DNA of 64,000 nt, taken from assembly GCF_023078275.1 (NCBI RefSeq), contig NC_062991.1, forward strand, positions 3,348,001-3,412,000, in the 5' to 3' direction. Source of the DNA: Leguminivora glycinivorella. Lineage: Eukaryota > Arthropoda > Insecta > Lepidoptera > Tortricidae. The translations under genes were made by a program, and so were the position numbers. A model generated the notes under the pieces. It did not search any database, was not told the origin of the DNA, and saw only the letters and a list, made by a program, of their open reading frames with translations. This document shows, piece by piece, positions 37,601-41,125 of this stretch. How positions within the stretch are numbered: the stretch's first letter is position 1; each line of letters opens with the position of its first letter.

Positions 37601-37612
37601 GGGTGCATGTGA
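8106..37612 (+). CDS. daw: Activin/inhibin-beta-type TGF-beta ligand precursor (Dawdle-like), six exons
   Basis: The gene encodes a secreted dimeric growth factor of the TGF-beta superfamily. Activin-branch ligands signal through type I/II serine kinase receptors and Smad2-type effectors. My splice model joins 8106-8394, 33783-33889, 34329-34547, 35530-35689, 36259-36374 and 37460-37612 (1044 nt, 347 aa), all with GT-AG introns and compatible phases. Residues 1-19 form a signal peptide. A CANC cysteine pair and a VRLEFVKRQILKKLRL helix are typical of activin-like prodomains. N141 and N328 are glycosylation sequons. A furin site KRRR lies at 230-233. The mature part has nine cysteines (239, 246, 247, 275, 279, 311, 312, 344, 346), the activin/TGF-beta count, and ends CGCM. 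DCCREPLYVDF and LPNMVVETCGC point to Dawdle rather than Activin-beta or Myoglianin, but that assignment is from memory. Confidence 0.93.
8425..8655. repeat. Possible degenerate inverted-repeat element
   Basis: The end GATTCAAAAATCGGCCCTC resembles the terminus of the MITE at 14223-14336 (CTCAAAAATCGGCCC), and weak inverted similarity links both ends. It starts about 30 bp inside intron 1. Confidence 0.4.
8970..9183 (+). mobile_element. Dispersed repeat with (GTAT)n tail, copy
   Basis: Landmarks in order are TTCCCGTGGGTGTCGTAGAA, GTGGCGTAGGCGAGAGGCTG, ACTGCAATGTCACAGTTTC, CAAGAGTGGCACT, TACCCCTTTATGGGATACAG and GCGTGATTGTATGTATGC. The constant microsatellite 3' tail suggests a target-primed non-autonomous retroelement. 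About fifteen copies or fragments occur in this window. Confidence 0.8.
9607..9967. mobile_element. Fold-back MITE with ~95-bp arms
   Basis: Left ACAGAGTGGGGCCTGTAACA and right TGTTACAGGCCCCACTCTGT begin long complementary arms that also share GGCGAAGAATTGAA and TACTGATCAACATTTGTTC. A compact relative with the same ends is at 41018-41125. Confidence 0.88.
9980..10282. mobile_element. Fold-back MITE family D, complete copy
   Basis: Termini GCAATTCCCGTTTAGTTTG and the reverse complement near 10282 bound nested arms (GATCCACTAGGTTTCCCAAA, TTCCTTTTTTGTTACC). Other copies are 13075-13875 (split), 27775-27910 (partial) and 32924-33147. Confidence 0.88.
10283..11072. other. AT-rich intronic DNA with one repeat fragment
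   Basis: It contains a (GTAT)n-family fragment in minus orientation at about 10556-10720 (ATCCCATAAAAGGGTAGGCA). The remainder shows no gene and no element that I can delimit. Confidence 0.6.
11073..11192. mobile_element. MITE with ~30-bp TIRs
   Basis: AGACTTATATTGACCGGGAT at the left is mirrored by ATCCGGTCAATATAAGTCT at the right. A second, diverged copy lies at about 26690-26801 (ATCACGGTCTATATATCCCC then GTCAATATAAGTCT). Confidence 0.8.
11418..11656. mobile_element. Diverged fold-back element
   Basis: TTTGGGCCATTTTTTTCAAA on the left pairs with TTTGAAAAAATTGGCCCATT on the right, and CCCACCCACTT pairs with AAGTGGGGG inside. The 149-codon open frame at 11347-11796 spans the hairpin, so it is not a gene. 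The core repeats GCTCAGAATCGCGAGG. Confidence 0.7.
11973..12127. mobile_element. MITE family A (GTAGCCGAATG...CATTCGGCTAC)
   Basis: Termini GTAGCCGAATG and CATTCGGCTAC flank a core with GGCGCGACAGAGCCAGACTA and GCGGCGTTTCGTTTTCG. Other copies are 14110-14213, 15378-15521, 26912-27054 and 50221-50506. Confidence 0.85.
12175..12605. repeat. Two tandem copies of a common intronic repeat
   Basis: Both halves carry TTGCGGAATGCT, CATTTTAGGGA, a TAGCCTATGTCA block and CGCTCCGTTTTGCCGTGAAA, with a join near 12415. The inverse orientation occurs at 21040-21285, and an end fragment lies at about 54722-54800 (GCGAGCGGAGCCGCGGGCG). Confidence 0.75.
12603..12735 (+). pseudogene. LINE 3' end, truncated
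   Basis: The frame reads LAQDRDKWRT, stop, REAYAQLW, the C-terminal hallmark of RTE-like LINE reverse transcriptases (RDRWR...EAYA). It is 5'-truncated and dead. Confidence 0.65.
13075..13875. mobile_element. Family D fold-back element split by a hAT insertion
   Basis: Left part 13075-13256 matches the family D core (ATACAAGCTTACTGCGACAT, TTTTGGGAAATTTGGGAGAT). The matching terminal part (GGCGTGATCCAAATGTAGGT) resumes after 13804. The interruption is the element at 13257-13796. Confidence 0.8.
13257..13796. mobile_element. hAT-type non-autonomous transposon (540 bp)
   Basis: Terminal inverted repeat TAGAGATGGGCCGAATA is flanked by an exact 8-bp duplication TACTCTAC (13249-13256 and 13797-13804). 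Subterminal CCGAATA motifs are densely repeated in both directions. A relative is truncated at 45589-45820. The element carries a fragment of the (GTAT)n repeat at about 13515-13556, which must have arrived later or been carried along. Confidence 0.93.
14110..14213. mobile_element. MITE family A, short copy
   Basis: It shares the core GGCGCGACAGAGCTAGACTA and ends GCCATTCGGCTAC. The left terminus has one change (GTAGCCAAATG). Confidence 0.8.
14223..14336. mobile_element. MITE, 114 bp
   Basis: GGGCCGATTTTTGAGTCTCA at the left is an exact mirror of the right end TGAGACTCAAAAATCGGCCC. It directly follows the family A copy. Confidence 0.88.
14487..14515. repeat. (CTTT)n microsatellite
   Basis: Seven or so CTTT units in a row. 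Confidence 0.9.
14523..14995 (-). mobile_element. Two (GTAT)n-tail repeats in tandem, minus orientation
   Basis: 14523-14770 is a good copy (CATACATACATACAATCACG, TGCCAGCCTACGCCACAATT, ACGACACCCACGGGAAG). 14800-14995 is a strongly diverged second copy (GGCTATGCAGAGCATATGAA, GACAAGTTGCTATCGACTAC). Confidence 0.75.
15378..15521. mobile_element. MITE family A
   Basis: Well-preserved copy: GTAGCCGAATGGCATTTCTG to GTGCCATTCGGTTAC, with GTCTGGCTCTGTCGCGCCAA in the middle. Confidence 0.88.
15560..15910 (+). pseudogene. LINE 3' end with C-terminal RT peptide
   Basis: The open frame at 15600-15785 encodes VPIVVSANGLIAKSLDQHL...ILDTARIVRRFLSLQP then stop. I recognise this as the very C-terminus of a lepidopteran LINE polyprotein. 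A GC-rich 3' UTR (CTGCCCCGCTGCTGGCGGCA) follows and ends in T-rich sequence. Everything upstream of the last ~60 codons is missing, consistent with 5' truncation at insertion. Confidence 0.75.
16262..16700. repeat. Dispersed repeat family H, interrupted by a MITE
   Basis: Landmarks are CAAAGAGGATCGAGTATTAT, TGTGTAATCACAGTGCAT, GACAATTTGG(T/C)CCATATTC, TTAGCGCCATCTA and GGTACTGAGGTACGTTTTTT. Other copies lie at 21340-21640, 54848-56095 (split) and from 63845 to the window end. Confidence 0.85.
16452..16580. mobile_element. 129-bp MITE nested in repeat H
   Basis: The perfect 21-bp TIR begins TTTACTGGTGAAACCCGATA and is mirrored at 16560-16580. The repeat H sequence (GCGCCATCTA ... GCTGAGCGTACCCC) continues on both sides. 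Confidence 0.88.
16865..18491 (+). mobile_element. hAT transposon, degenerate (1.63 kb)
   Basis: TIRs TAGCGATGAAAAAAGCCGG (left) and CCGGTTTTTTCAACGCTA (right) are flanked by an exact 8-bp duplication ATCTGTAC (16857-16864 and 18492-18499). At 17732-17930 a frame reads ...VRLLSIPPSSAAAERNWSLF, the hAT C-terminal dimerisation motif. The rest of the transposase is not recognisable, so the copy is dead. Subterminal CCGAAAAAAACG-like motifs repeat at both ends. An inner palindrome lies near 18160-18200 (GTTCACTTCGACGA/TCGTCGAAGTGAAC). Confidence 0.93.
18758..18970. repeat. Repeat with CAGGGTGT termini
   Basis: It starts ACAGGGTGTCCCACGGCGAT and has a second CAGGGTGTATTTTGATAGCG at about 18901. 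I recall CAGGGTGT motifs as frequent in lepidopteran repeats. The limits are uncertain. Confidence 0.45.
19119..19245. mobile_element. MITE with ~40-bp TIRs
   Basis: CGTTTTCACATTATCCGATC and GATCGGATAATGTGAAAACG are exact mirrors, and the arms extend through GATATCGGATGTCGGA. Confidence 0.9.
19262..19740. repeat. Repeat containing inverted arms and a tRNA-like hairpin
   Basis: ATCTGTGTCGGACCGTTT at about 19446 is mirrored by AAACGGTCCGACACAGAT at about 19597. Immediately right lies the tRNA-like segment listed next. Probably one composite non-autonomous element. Confidence 0.6.
19643..19706 (-). pseudogene. tRNA-like segment lacking an anticodon arm
   Basis: On the minus strand GCGAAGG...CCTTCGC forms a perfect 7-bp acceptor-like stem. 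GCCGGTTCGAATCCGAC looks like a T arm with a B box, and ATCGG...CCGAT could be a D arm. At 64 nt there is no room for a normal anticodon arm. Outside it ACGGACACCACC/GGTGGTGTCCGT pairs for 12 more bp. Not a functional tRNA as it stands. Confidence 0.55.
19745..19985. mobile_element. Two (GTAT)n-tail repeat fragments head to head
   Basis: 19745-19867 is in minus orientation (TTGCCAGCCTCTCGCCTACG ... GTCACCACACAGG). It abuts 19870-19985 in plus orientation (TTTCATTTTCTTTCAACCCC ... ACAGGCGTGATTGTATG). Confidence 0.8.
20105..20475. repeat. Dispersed repeat family I, copy 1
   Basis: It shares GCGCATGCGCGCTGTATCGA, CATGGCAACACATTGTTATA, ACAGTGTGAATTTTCACGAA and GGCGTTTACCCACGCCACTC with the inverse copy at 56360-56715. 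GCGCATGCGC and the CACTCGTGGCGTTT/AAACGCCACGAG blocks are palindromic. The 112-codon minus frame inside is not a gene. Confidence 0.75.
20925..21030 (-). mobile_element. SINE family 2 fragment
   Basis: TATCCCGGCATTTGCCACGG, GCCTGGGGTCCGCTTTGACA and TAGGCACTAGTTTTACGAAA match the 3' half of the SINE at 60921-61235, inverted. A further fragment lies at about 49485-49560. Confidence 0.75.
21040..21285. repeat. Common intronic repeat (inverse of 12175-12605)
   Basis: It begins TACTTAATATTATAAATAGG, contains GTTTGTTTGTCC and a G-rich run at about 21190, and ends CGCGAGCGAAGCCGCTGG. Possibly a degraded retroelement end. Confidence 0.7.
21340..21640. repeat. Dispersed repeat family H
   Basis: Nearly complete uninterrupted copy. 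It serves as the empty-site reference for the insertions at 16452-16580 and 55145-55854. Confidence 0.85.
21660..21900. repeat. Dispersed repeat family J
   Basis: CACACCTCGGACACTGACGA, GAGGCGCGTTCCTAGCACAC, GGTAACCGAGAGGGGGTGGG and GAGTGGCCATACTGTACGAT are shared with 43352-43580 (same orientation) and 49150-49380 (inverted). Confidence 0.8.
22014..22144. mobile_element. MITE family K, worn left end
   Basis: It shares GGCACTGTAGAACTATGTCA, ATCTCTTACTGCTTGTCATT and the right terminus AATTGGTTGACTGT with the 140-bp copies at 53543-53682 and 57836-57975. Confidence 0.8.
22146..22680 (-). pseudogene. LINE family L 3' end
   Basis: On the minus strand the short frame ...EVANVAIQRNAASILGIVK then stop matches the C-terminus seen at 26185-26410 (ISIAIQRGNVASILGTMPQG). 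About 400 bp of AT-rich 3' UTR follows, ending in (TTTC)n. Confidence 0.65.
22861..23030 (-). mobile_element. Retroelement 3' end with (GAAAAT)n
   Basis: It starts with a GAAAATGAAAATGAAAATG run, then GGCATATTACAATGCGCATA, CTACGCCGGCTCTAACCCTA and TATCCACTATGGGACCGGCA. The second copy is at 53217-53410. Confidence 0.7.
23036..24112. repeat. Long relative of the 4054-4266 repeat
   Basis: Its ends TAGTACAAGTACAGAAGG and GCGGAGTGAGCTGCCCCTG match those of 4266-4054 inverted. The middle includes a segment at about 23470-23660 (ACAAGGGGGCAAAGTTG, GAACCACGAGCGAAGCGAG) related to the 3288/4970 family. Confidence 0.65.
24205..24330 (-). mobile_element. (GTAT)n-tail repeat fragment
   Basis: ATCACGCCTGTTTTCCCAAT, GGGGTAGGCAGAGCCCATGA and TAAGGGGTTGAAAG identify it. 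Its lower part is diverged. Confidence 0.65.
24370..24510 (+). pseudogene. LINE family P 3' end with poly-A
   Basis: GAATGTACAAGTTTCTAATG, GAGTTGCAGGCGTCCGTAGG and GCCACCGACGTAGT lead into a poly-A run. The same tail is at 46922-47061, and a longer copy with coding sequence is at 51060-51300. Confidence 0.8.
24671..25209. mobile_element. hAT-type non-autonomous transposon (539 bp)
   Basis: TIRs TAGGGATGTACCGACTA (left) and its near-exact mirror TAGTCGGTACATCCTTA (right) are flanked by an exact 8-bp duplication ATACTTAG (24663-24670 and 25210-25217). Both ends carry dense direct and inverted GACTAGTCGG motifs. A worn family 1 SINE (about 24896-24995, GGTAGTGATCCTGCC) lies in the core. Confidence 0.94.
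25430..25980. repeat. Repeat interrupted by a CAGA-rich element
   Basis: 25430-25494 and 25730-25885 together match 61725-62015 (AAACGTATCTA, CGCAGCTTG; then ATGCCTCGTTACGTGATATT, GACACGCTCGGCC). Between them lies a minus-orientation copy of the (GTCT)n element (CCGACCGCGACATAG, CAGACAGACAGACAGACAGA, TTTACGTCGGGGGTTAAA). A second fragment of that element follows at about 25887-25970. Confidence 0.75.
26100..26410 (-). pseudogene. LINE family L 3' end, better preserved
   Basis: Read on the minus strand, an open frame gives VPFGVETLGPWGPSANKLFT, then AKRLVEVTGDRRAGDFLAQR and ISIAIQRGNVASILGTMPQG before a stop. I recognise this as the C-terminal end of a class of retroelement polyproteins. A short 3' UTR with AATAAA follows. 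Only ~80 codons are left. Confidence 0.7.
26690..26801. mobile_element. Diverged copy of the 11073-11192 MITE
   Basis: TGATTACCTGTTTGATTTTA and the right end CGTCAATATAAGTCT relate it to the earlier copy. Only the right TIR is intact. An inner GATTTTATTGAGGTC/GACCTCAATAAAATC palindrome is present. Confidence 0.65.
26912..27054. mobile_element. MITE family A
   Basis: GTAGCCGAATGGCATTTCTC to GTGCCATTCGGCTA. The GAGCGTTTCGTGAGCG part is locally duplicated. Confidence 0.85.
27282..27675 (-). mobile_element. Two (GTAT)n-tail repeats in tandem, minus orientation
   Basis: 27282-27515 is near complete (CCTGTATCCCATGAAGG to GTCACCACACGG). A second copy begins with (CATA)n at 27525 and breaks off after GAAACTGTGACAT at about 27675. 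Confidence 0.8.
27775..27912. mobile_element. Family D fold-back element, partial
   Basis: TTCATGATGCTGAGCTAGGT, GAAACCTTCCTTTTTTGTTA and TAACAAAAAACGAAAGTTTC show the central hairpin. The outer right arm is missing. Confidence 0.75.
27969..28096. mobile_element. 128-bp MITE with ~35-bp TIRs
   Basis: GGGCCCGTTTCTCGAAAGGT and ACCTTTCGAGAAACGGGCCC are exact mirrors. The arms continue through ACAAGCCTTGTA. Confidence 0.92.
28110..28450 (-). pseudogene. RTE-like LINE C-terminus
   Basis: The minus-strand frame (106 codons, open) begins ERSILGVKLRDRIRN and contains VARKAAKLNWDWAGHVCRM, RLRRRWRDNLDSFL, DQEEWRKKGEAFAQQW. This is the classic C-terminal tail of RTE/BovB-like endonuclease-reverse transcriptases. 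Only the last ~100 residues are present. A 12-bp-scale 3' end is at about 28110. Confidence 0.85.
28451..29116. other. AT-rich intronic DNA, nothing recognised
   Basis: Short open frames (28652-28882) have no family resemblance. A (CATA)n stretch is at 28801-28835. Confidence 0.5.
29117..29345 (+). mobile_element. (GTAT)n-tail repeat copy
   Basis: Full set of landmarks from GTGTGGTGACGGGTTAAGAA to TACCCCTTTACGGAATACGG, but the tail itself is missing. Confidence 0.8.
29494..29850 (-). pseudogene. LINE C-terminal remnant
   Basis: The minus-strand frame holds GHRKRAGLPMRWFSTIMKVT and VGLQGSFRKANDRPEWRALQ. This resembles the GRPPMRW...DRxEWR tail of LINE reverse transcriptases. Low similarity suggests long decay or a different clade from 28110-28450. 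Confidence 0.6.
29851..30685. other. Intronic DNA, nothing recognised
   Basis: No repeat family or coding frame that I can name. The frame at 29994-30203 is short and featureless. Confidence 0.5.
30686..30947 (-). mobile_element. tRNA-derived SINE (family 1), worn
   Basis: GACAGATTGACTGAGTCCCA, CAACGATATAGGAAACATCC and GGGGATTCGAACCCAGG mark it. A CAGTATAATAAAGAATACTA piece of repeat J is inserted near its head. Confidence 0.75.
31288..31460 (+). mobile_element. Strongly diverged SINE (family 1)
   Basis: CTGGCCCACTGAGTAATAGT, CCTGCCTGTGAAGCCGATGG and GGTAAGGGCATTTATTTTTG keep the outline. The A and B boxes are degraded. Confidence 0.6.
31725..31912. mobile_element. MITE family S
   Basis: ATCAGAACCACGAGCACTTT and GAAAAGCTAGTGATTCTGAG are imperfect mirrors around TTTGTTACTTTCCTCTTTTG. 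Related copies are 36676-36888 and 58224-58410. Confidence 0.75.
32208..32347. mobile_element. 140-bp MITE with ~28-bp TIRs
   Basis: CCCCCTTATTCATAAACGTA is an exact mirror of TACGTTTATGAATAAGGGGG. Inner ACGTTCGTTTGTCC/GGACAAACGAAC arms also pair. Confidence 0.92.
32348..32920. other. AT-rich intronic DNA, nothing recognised
   Basis: Very AT-rich, with several short runs of paired ATATTT/AAATAT but no clear element. Confidence 0.5.
32924..33147. mobile_element. Family D fold-back element
   Basis: TTTGTATGAAACTTTACTTT, TGGGACATTTTGGGAAACCT and GGATCTTGCTCAGCATCATG match 9980-10282. The left outer arm is lost. Confidence 0.8.
33258..33450 (+). mobile_element. (GTAT)n-tail repeat, badly decayed
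   Basis: CCCGTGTGGT, AAGAATTTCATCACCGC and ACTAAGAGTGGCAGTGAAAC are all that remain. A DNA insertion around 33350-33395 separates the halves. Confidence 0.5.
33500..33730 (-). mobile_element. LINE 3'-end scraps
   Basis: GCCCACTGCTGAGCATAGGC (33507-33526) resembles the RTE-type LINE end, and AATGGGCTTACTCTTGACCA (33653-33672) matches the inverted tails at 42443 and 43809. The acceptor of ligand exon 2 is only ~50 bp further on. Confidence 0.6.
33783..33889 (+). CDS. daw: Ligand exon 2: prodomain
   Basis: Acceptor tttcag and donor gtaagg. The split glycine is followed by ECLTSGRYPFTCLQFELPPD and ends VELWFFK, the beta-strand region (xVxxAELWxY/F) typical of TGF-beta prodomains. Phase 1 in, phase 0 out. 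Confidence 0.92.
34329..34547 (+). CDS. daw: Ligand exon 3: prodomain
   Basis: 73 codons, phase 0 on both sides, acceptor ttctcag and donor gtaagg. It reads EPDPLDEYNQTFVISEAAHW and ends RLHTLHVACRTCQ. NQT is a glycosylation sequon. The 3' half is duplicated downstream. Confidence 0.92.
34634..34729 (+). pseudogene. In-frame duplicate of the 3' half of exon 3
   Basis: The 96-nt stretch reads VRVELVWVIRVWLEEREREL-like sequence with EIDTLHVTCKTCQ at its end. It is preceded by CAG and followed by the same donor gtaaggatagttcttttact as exon 3. It has no stop and is phase 0 at both ends, so it could be spliced in. The upstream pyrimidine tract is poor. A third, rearranged remnant at about 34829-34860 has lost the donor (cag|atgag). 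Functional exon or relic cannot be decided here. Confidence 0.7.
35530..35689 (+). CDS. daw: Ligand exon 4: furin site and first mature cysteines
   Basis: Acceptor tccacag and donor gtaagt. It reads LRRSPLSFHEKRRPFLVLYT, then the dibasic cluster GKRRRNR and ALECGSGTTDCCREPLYVDF. Processing after KRRR or RRRNR would release a mature chain of ~110 residues. It ends in phase 1. Confidence 0.95.
35850..36000 (+). pseudogene. Possible LINE remnant in intron 4
   Basis: The frame FLPRPAKQWNKD resembles the FLPRTxRLWNELP motif of LINE family P. Nothing else supports it. Confidence 0.3.
36259..36374 (+). CDS. daw: Ligand exon 5: cystine-knot middle
   Basis: Acceptor aattccag and donor gtaagt. The split glycine opens GWADWIIKPAGYHAYFCKGN followed by CAPISAVTQTGSYHNNIIR. 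WxDWIIxPxGYxAxxCxGxC is the family signature. Confidence 0.96.
36433..36512 (-). mobile_element. SINE family 1 tail fragment
   Basis: AAACTAAGCAAAGCTTTTAC and AGCGACGATATACATACTTA match the 3' part of the SINE only. Confidence 0.75.
36676..36888. mobile_element. MITE family S
   Basis: CTACTCAGAATCACTAGCTT at the left is mirrored by AGTGCTTGTGATTCTGAG at the right. The core shares TTTGTATGGGGTAACAAAAG with 31725-31912. Confidence 0.75.
37460..37612 (+). CDS. daw: Ligand exon 6: C-terminus
   Basis: Acceptor tatttccag. It reads KYFYTVGKPEFKPCCAPTTF and SSLQLLYMDSNNTVTQKTLP, then NMVVETCGCM and TGA. The final CxC plus one residue is the normal TGF-beta family end. Confidence 0.96.
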   Translation, partial: KYFYTVGKPEFKPCCAPTTFSSLQLLYMDSNNTVTQKTLPNMVVETCGCM

Positions 37613-37675
37613 TGATAAGTACATCATAGTCTTGAGTCTTAGAACTTCGTAAAGACCCGTAAGGGAGACAGTAGG

Positions 37676-37926
37676 TCAGCAGTTCTCAAAAAGTTGGTGC
37701 ATAGCCACGTCAGCAAATTTTAATTGATCCTATTTTGTTACCAATATTTAGTAATATAAGTCGACTTTCGTAAAATATATACCTACTAGAGAATCTTAAT
37801 GACGAGATAAAACTTACTAAAATTTCAATTCATCAAAAAAATCTTGGTAACAAAATGGGAATTAAAAAAAACAAATTTATCTTTTTCATTAATTATTGTA
37901 CATACAAACTTTTTGAGAACTGCTGA
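37676..37926. mobile_element. Fold-back MITE just after the ligand stop codon
   Basis: TCAGCAGTTCTCAAAAAGTT is an exact mirror of AACTTTTTGAGAACTGCTGA, 64 bp downstream of the stop. GATCCTATTTTGTTACC/GGTAACAAAATGGGAATT also pair inside. Confidence 0.88.
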
Positions 37927-38198
37927 GGTACATTGTGCTGCAAAACTGCATGGAGATATTATTCATCGATAATTTCTCCATACAATAACGCAGCTAGTTG
38001 TTTGTTGGCCAGTAGGTGATTTTTGGTGTCAAATCTAGTTGCAATGAATGCAAGCCAATTATGTCTAACGCAATTTAGGAATTTAAAAACCTTGCGTTGC
38101 GTCGTAATATTTGATAATGGTATAAATTTGGAAATAACAAGAGAATCCACGTTACGTAATGCATTTAGATGAATTCTCAATTAAGAATAGAGTAAAAT

Positions 38199-38335
38199 AA
38201 AACTAAAGTGAAAACGATTTTGATAGCCTGTCTGTGCACGAAGTAAACGTCATATTTTTATAAAGATTTGAGGGCTATAATATCACCTGGCGGTGCAGCT
38301 GGGCTGTCAAAATCGTTCCAATTTTACTTTAGTAT
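38199..38335. mobile_element. MITE
   Basis: ACTAAAGTGAAAACGATTTT and AAAATCGTTCCAATTTTACT are imperfect mirrors, with GATAGCC/GGGCTGTC continuing the arms. Confidence 0.75.
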
Positions 38336-39788
38336 GACTTTTTATGACAGCAAGTTATCTAGAAATATTAAATCGTTTTAAGAATCCTATCAATATTTAT
38401 TTCTATCCATGTCACCGTATCTGTAATTGTTGCTAAAATTGATGTTCCAAGCAAGTTAAAATTGATATTAATTTTAATCGTTACTTGTATTTTTTTGTTG
38501 TAAGATACACGGTTAATCTTTTTTGAAGTGTTTTTTTAGAGATTTTTTTTTCAAAAACAAGTATTGTGTAAAAATGCCGCTTGTACTTGAGAAAATTATT
38601 TGTATATTATCGTTAATATATTAGAAAGAAGATGAGCGCAAGCATTTTGAGAGATTTCTACAATAACTACTTAAGCGTAATGTGATATGACATATGACAA
38701 TGATGAACGTATGTGCGAGGTATGTTTGAACTGTGGCAGGTACCACTTCGATAAACTCCATGTATATGGTCTCTAAGGATCAAATATTTAAATAATACTA
38801 TTATGTGCATTATTATTTAAGATTTTAAATATGTTTGTGATGATTTTGCCCATGTGGGTATTTTTTTACGAAGCAGCTATGAAACCGTAGTAAAGTAGGC
38901 ACTAAAATGAATGGTACCTATTTCCAATTGTTTTTTGCTACTCAATCAATATTAGTGCTGAAATTTAATTTTATATGTAAGAAGTTCGTAATTTTTATTC
39001 TCGTCCTTGAAAGGAAATATTCAAATATATTGTAGAGTTATTTTTATATATATTACGGTGCATTTATATTTTTTATAAATATTTTTGTACGATTTCATAG
39101 CTGCGCGTTTGTGAAAAATTTTAATATGCTGTTTGGAAAATGTAGCACAGTTATTATTAAATAATAAAAATAAATATATTTACAGGAATTTTATTTTACA
39201 CATCAATTATGAAGATGTCACGCTACATTTCCAAAAAAACATATTAAAATGTATGACTAAAATAAAAGTTATATTGTAACTGTAAGTATGATAAATTATC
39301 AAATACTGTTACGTAAGTGTTTAAATTTATTGTAAATATTGTTCCTATAGTTTTAATATATTTTGTTGGTGGTAAAAAGCAAACCAAGAAAAAAAAACTG
39401 ATAAACAAAAATACTGCCCTGCTAAGCCGAGTGGCGCTAACTGATTTTGAAAATGAACAGTTTTAGAACGTTTGAGATATATATTTTTTAAGTTTTTCAT
39501 TGTTTTAGATAAAAATTTAAAATGCTTTAGACAATCGTACATTTGAAAACATTATGTAAATATTGATTTAGTATAAAGACACTGATCTGATTAAATTCAC
39601 ACACAAAATGTACTTAAGGTAGATTTGAACGTTGTAGAATCATGTTTTTGATACGGTGTCTAAGTATTATAGAAATAAGATAAATTTCTAAATTAAGAGT
39701 AAAAACATAGAATTATAATTATTTGTTTTATTTATTTAAATACCTTAATTTCGCGACAGCTCAATCGAGTTACAGAAATAATAAATAT

Positions 39789-40235
39789 TGGGGACACCTT
39801 ACACAGATCAACTTAGCCCCAAACTAAGCAAAGCTTCTACTATGGTTGCTAAGCGACGATATACATACTTAAATAGATAAATACATACTTATATATGTCG
39901 CAGGGAAATGGCCAAAAAAGAGATTTGATCAAATCTCTAAGGGATATTATCAAATCACGCAGGATGTCAAAACTGAAATTTTCTAGAGAAATGATGAAAT
40001 GGATTCGCCATTTTGACATCCTGCGTGATTTGATCATATCCCTTAGAGATTCGATCAAATCTCTGTTTTGGCCATTTCCCTGCAACATATATACATACAT
40101 AAAAAATATCCATGACTCAGAAACAAATATCTGTGCTCATCACACAAATAAATGCCCTTACCGGGATTCGAACCCAGGACCGCGGCTCAGCAGGCAGGGT
40201 CACTTCCGACTGAGCCGATCGGTCGGAGAAAAAAT
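39789..40235 (-). mobile_element. tRNA-derived SINE (family 1) split by a MITE
   Basis: Tail-side part 39789-39890 (GGGGACACCTTACACAGATC, AAACTAAGCAAAGCTTCTAC) and head-side part 40093-40235 (CATCCATGACTCAGAAACAA, GGGATTCGAACCCAGGACCG, AGCCGATCGGTCGG) flank the palindrome described next. Confidence 0.88.
39891..40092. mobile_element. ~200-bp palindromic MITE inside a SINE
   Basis: CAGGGAAATGGCCAAAAAAG to CATTTTGACATCCTGCGTGA form arms of ~85 bp mirrored at the right end (GGCCATTTCCCTG). Flanking ATATATGT/ACATATAT pairs too because the insertion is in the (TA)-rich part of the SINE. Open frames on both strands here are products of the palindrome. Confidence 0.92.
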
Positions 40236-41017
40236 ACAATTTAGAAGCAAGCGGTCAGTTAAAGTTGATATGTATAATAATAATTTAGATAGAATTTTGC
40301 TTTACAGATTCGCTTATCTCACCAATACTGTAATTATAATTAAAAGGTTGTTATCTATCACAAAATACTGAGTTTTTAAGAATTTAACTTTTTCTGTGTA
40401 CGAGTGACAAGCATTCTGACTTGATTCTGACGGAATCAAACTATTTTTTTTTCTGAAAAGGATTTTGGCTCTATTCAACTCAACCGAAGTACCATGTAAC
40501 CGTCTAAAAGGTTAAAAATAAAACAACAATAAAAACGTCACAAAACATCGTGTATTCAAAAAGCAACAGATCACACTGACAGAGCCCTGCGGGCGATATA
40601 ATAAAATTGTAAAAGCAAGCGTATTTATGCAATCACTCAAGGAATATTTATTTAAACAAATACAAATAAGGATTTGCTCCAGACATGATAATTTTACAAC
40701 ATTTATTACGCAACATATTTATTAGTAATCAGCGCAAAATATAATCTAAAACAGGTATCACAATATCGTTTTTTAAGGTTCCGTTTTTTCTCAGTGACTT
40801 ACAAAATATGGCCGTCTCGATATTGGACGGAAGTATAGTATTTATATTCGTAACTTACTGAAATTATTTGTGTGTAAGTTAAAATTTAACCTTTTACCCG
40901 CAAAAACTTTTGGGAAAATGCGAATTGCAGGATGATTTTTTACTTAAAAATTTTGTGGTTAAAATACCACTCAACTTTGAGCCCAATATTATATATAATA
41001 ATTTCATATAAAATGTG
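40236..41017. other. AT-rich intergenic DNA, nothing recognised
   Basis: Between the convergent genes. No coding frame or delimited repeat. Confidence 0.5.
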
Positions 41018-41125
41018 GGGCCTGTAACAAAGGCGAAGAATTGAAAAGTCACTCAAATGTTGATCAGTATAAGGAGAATAGCCTACAGTTCAATTCTTCG
41101 CCTTTGTTACAGGCCCCACTCTGTA
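41018..41125. mobile_element. Compact copy of the 9607-9967 MITE
   Basis: TGGGGCCTGTAACAAAGGCG is mirrored by CGCCTTTGTTACAGGCCCCA with only ~40 bp between the arms, containing AAATGTTGATCAGTATAAGG as in the longer copy. Confidence 0.9.

Larger units (their letters stand above)
37613..39190 (+). other. Probable 3' UTR region of the ligand gene
   Basis: AT-rich sequence after the stop. Several AATAAA motifs occur; those at about 39160-39175 (AATAATAAAAATAAATATAT) are the densest. The true end cannot be fixed. Two hairpin elements listed next lie within it. Confidence 0.4.

Noticed and set aside
39849..40371. Frames on both strands with mirrored RDLIKSL-type peptides
   Set aside because: Both come from the near-perfect palindrome at 39891-40092 and the SINE around it.
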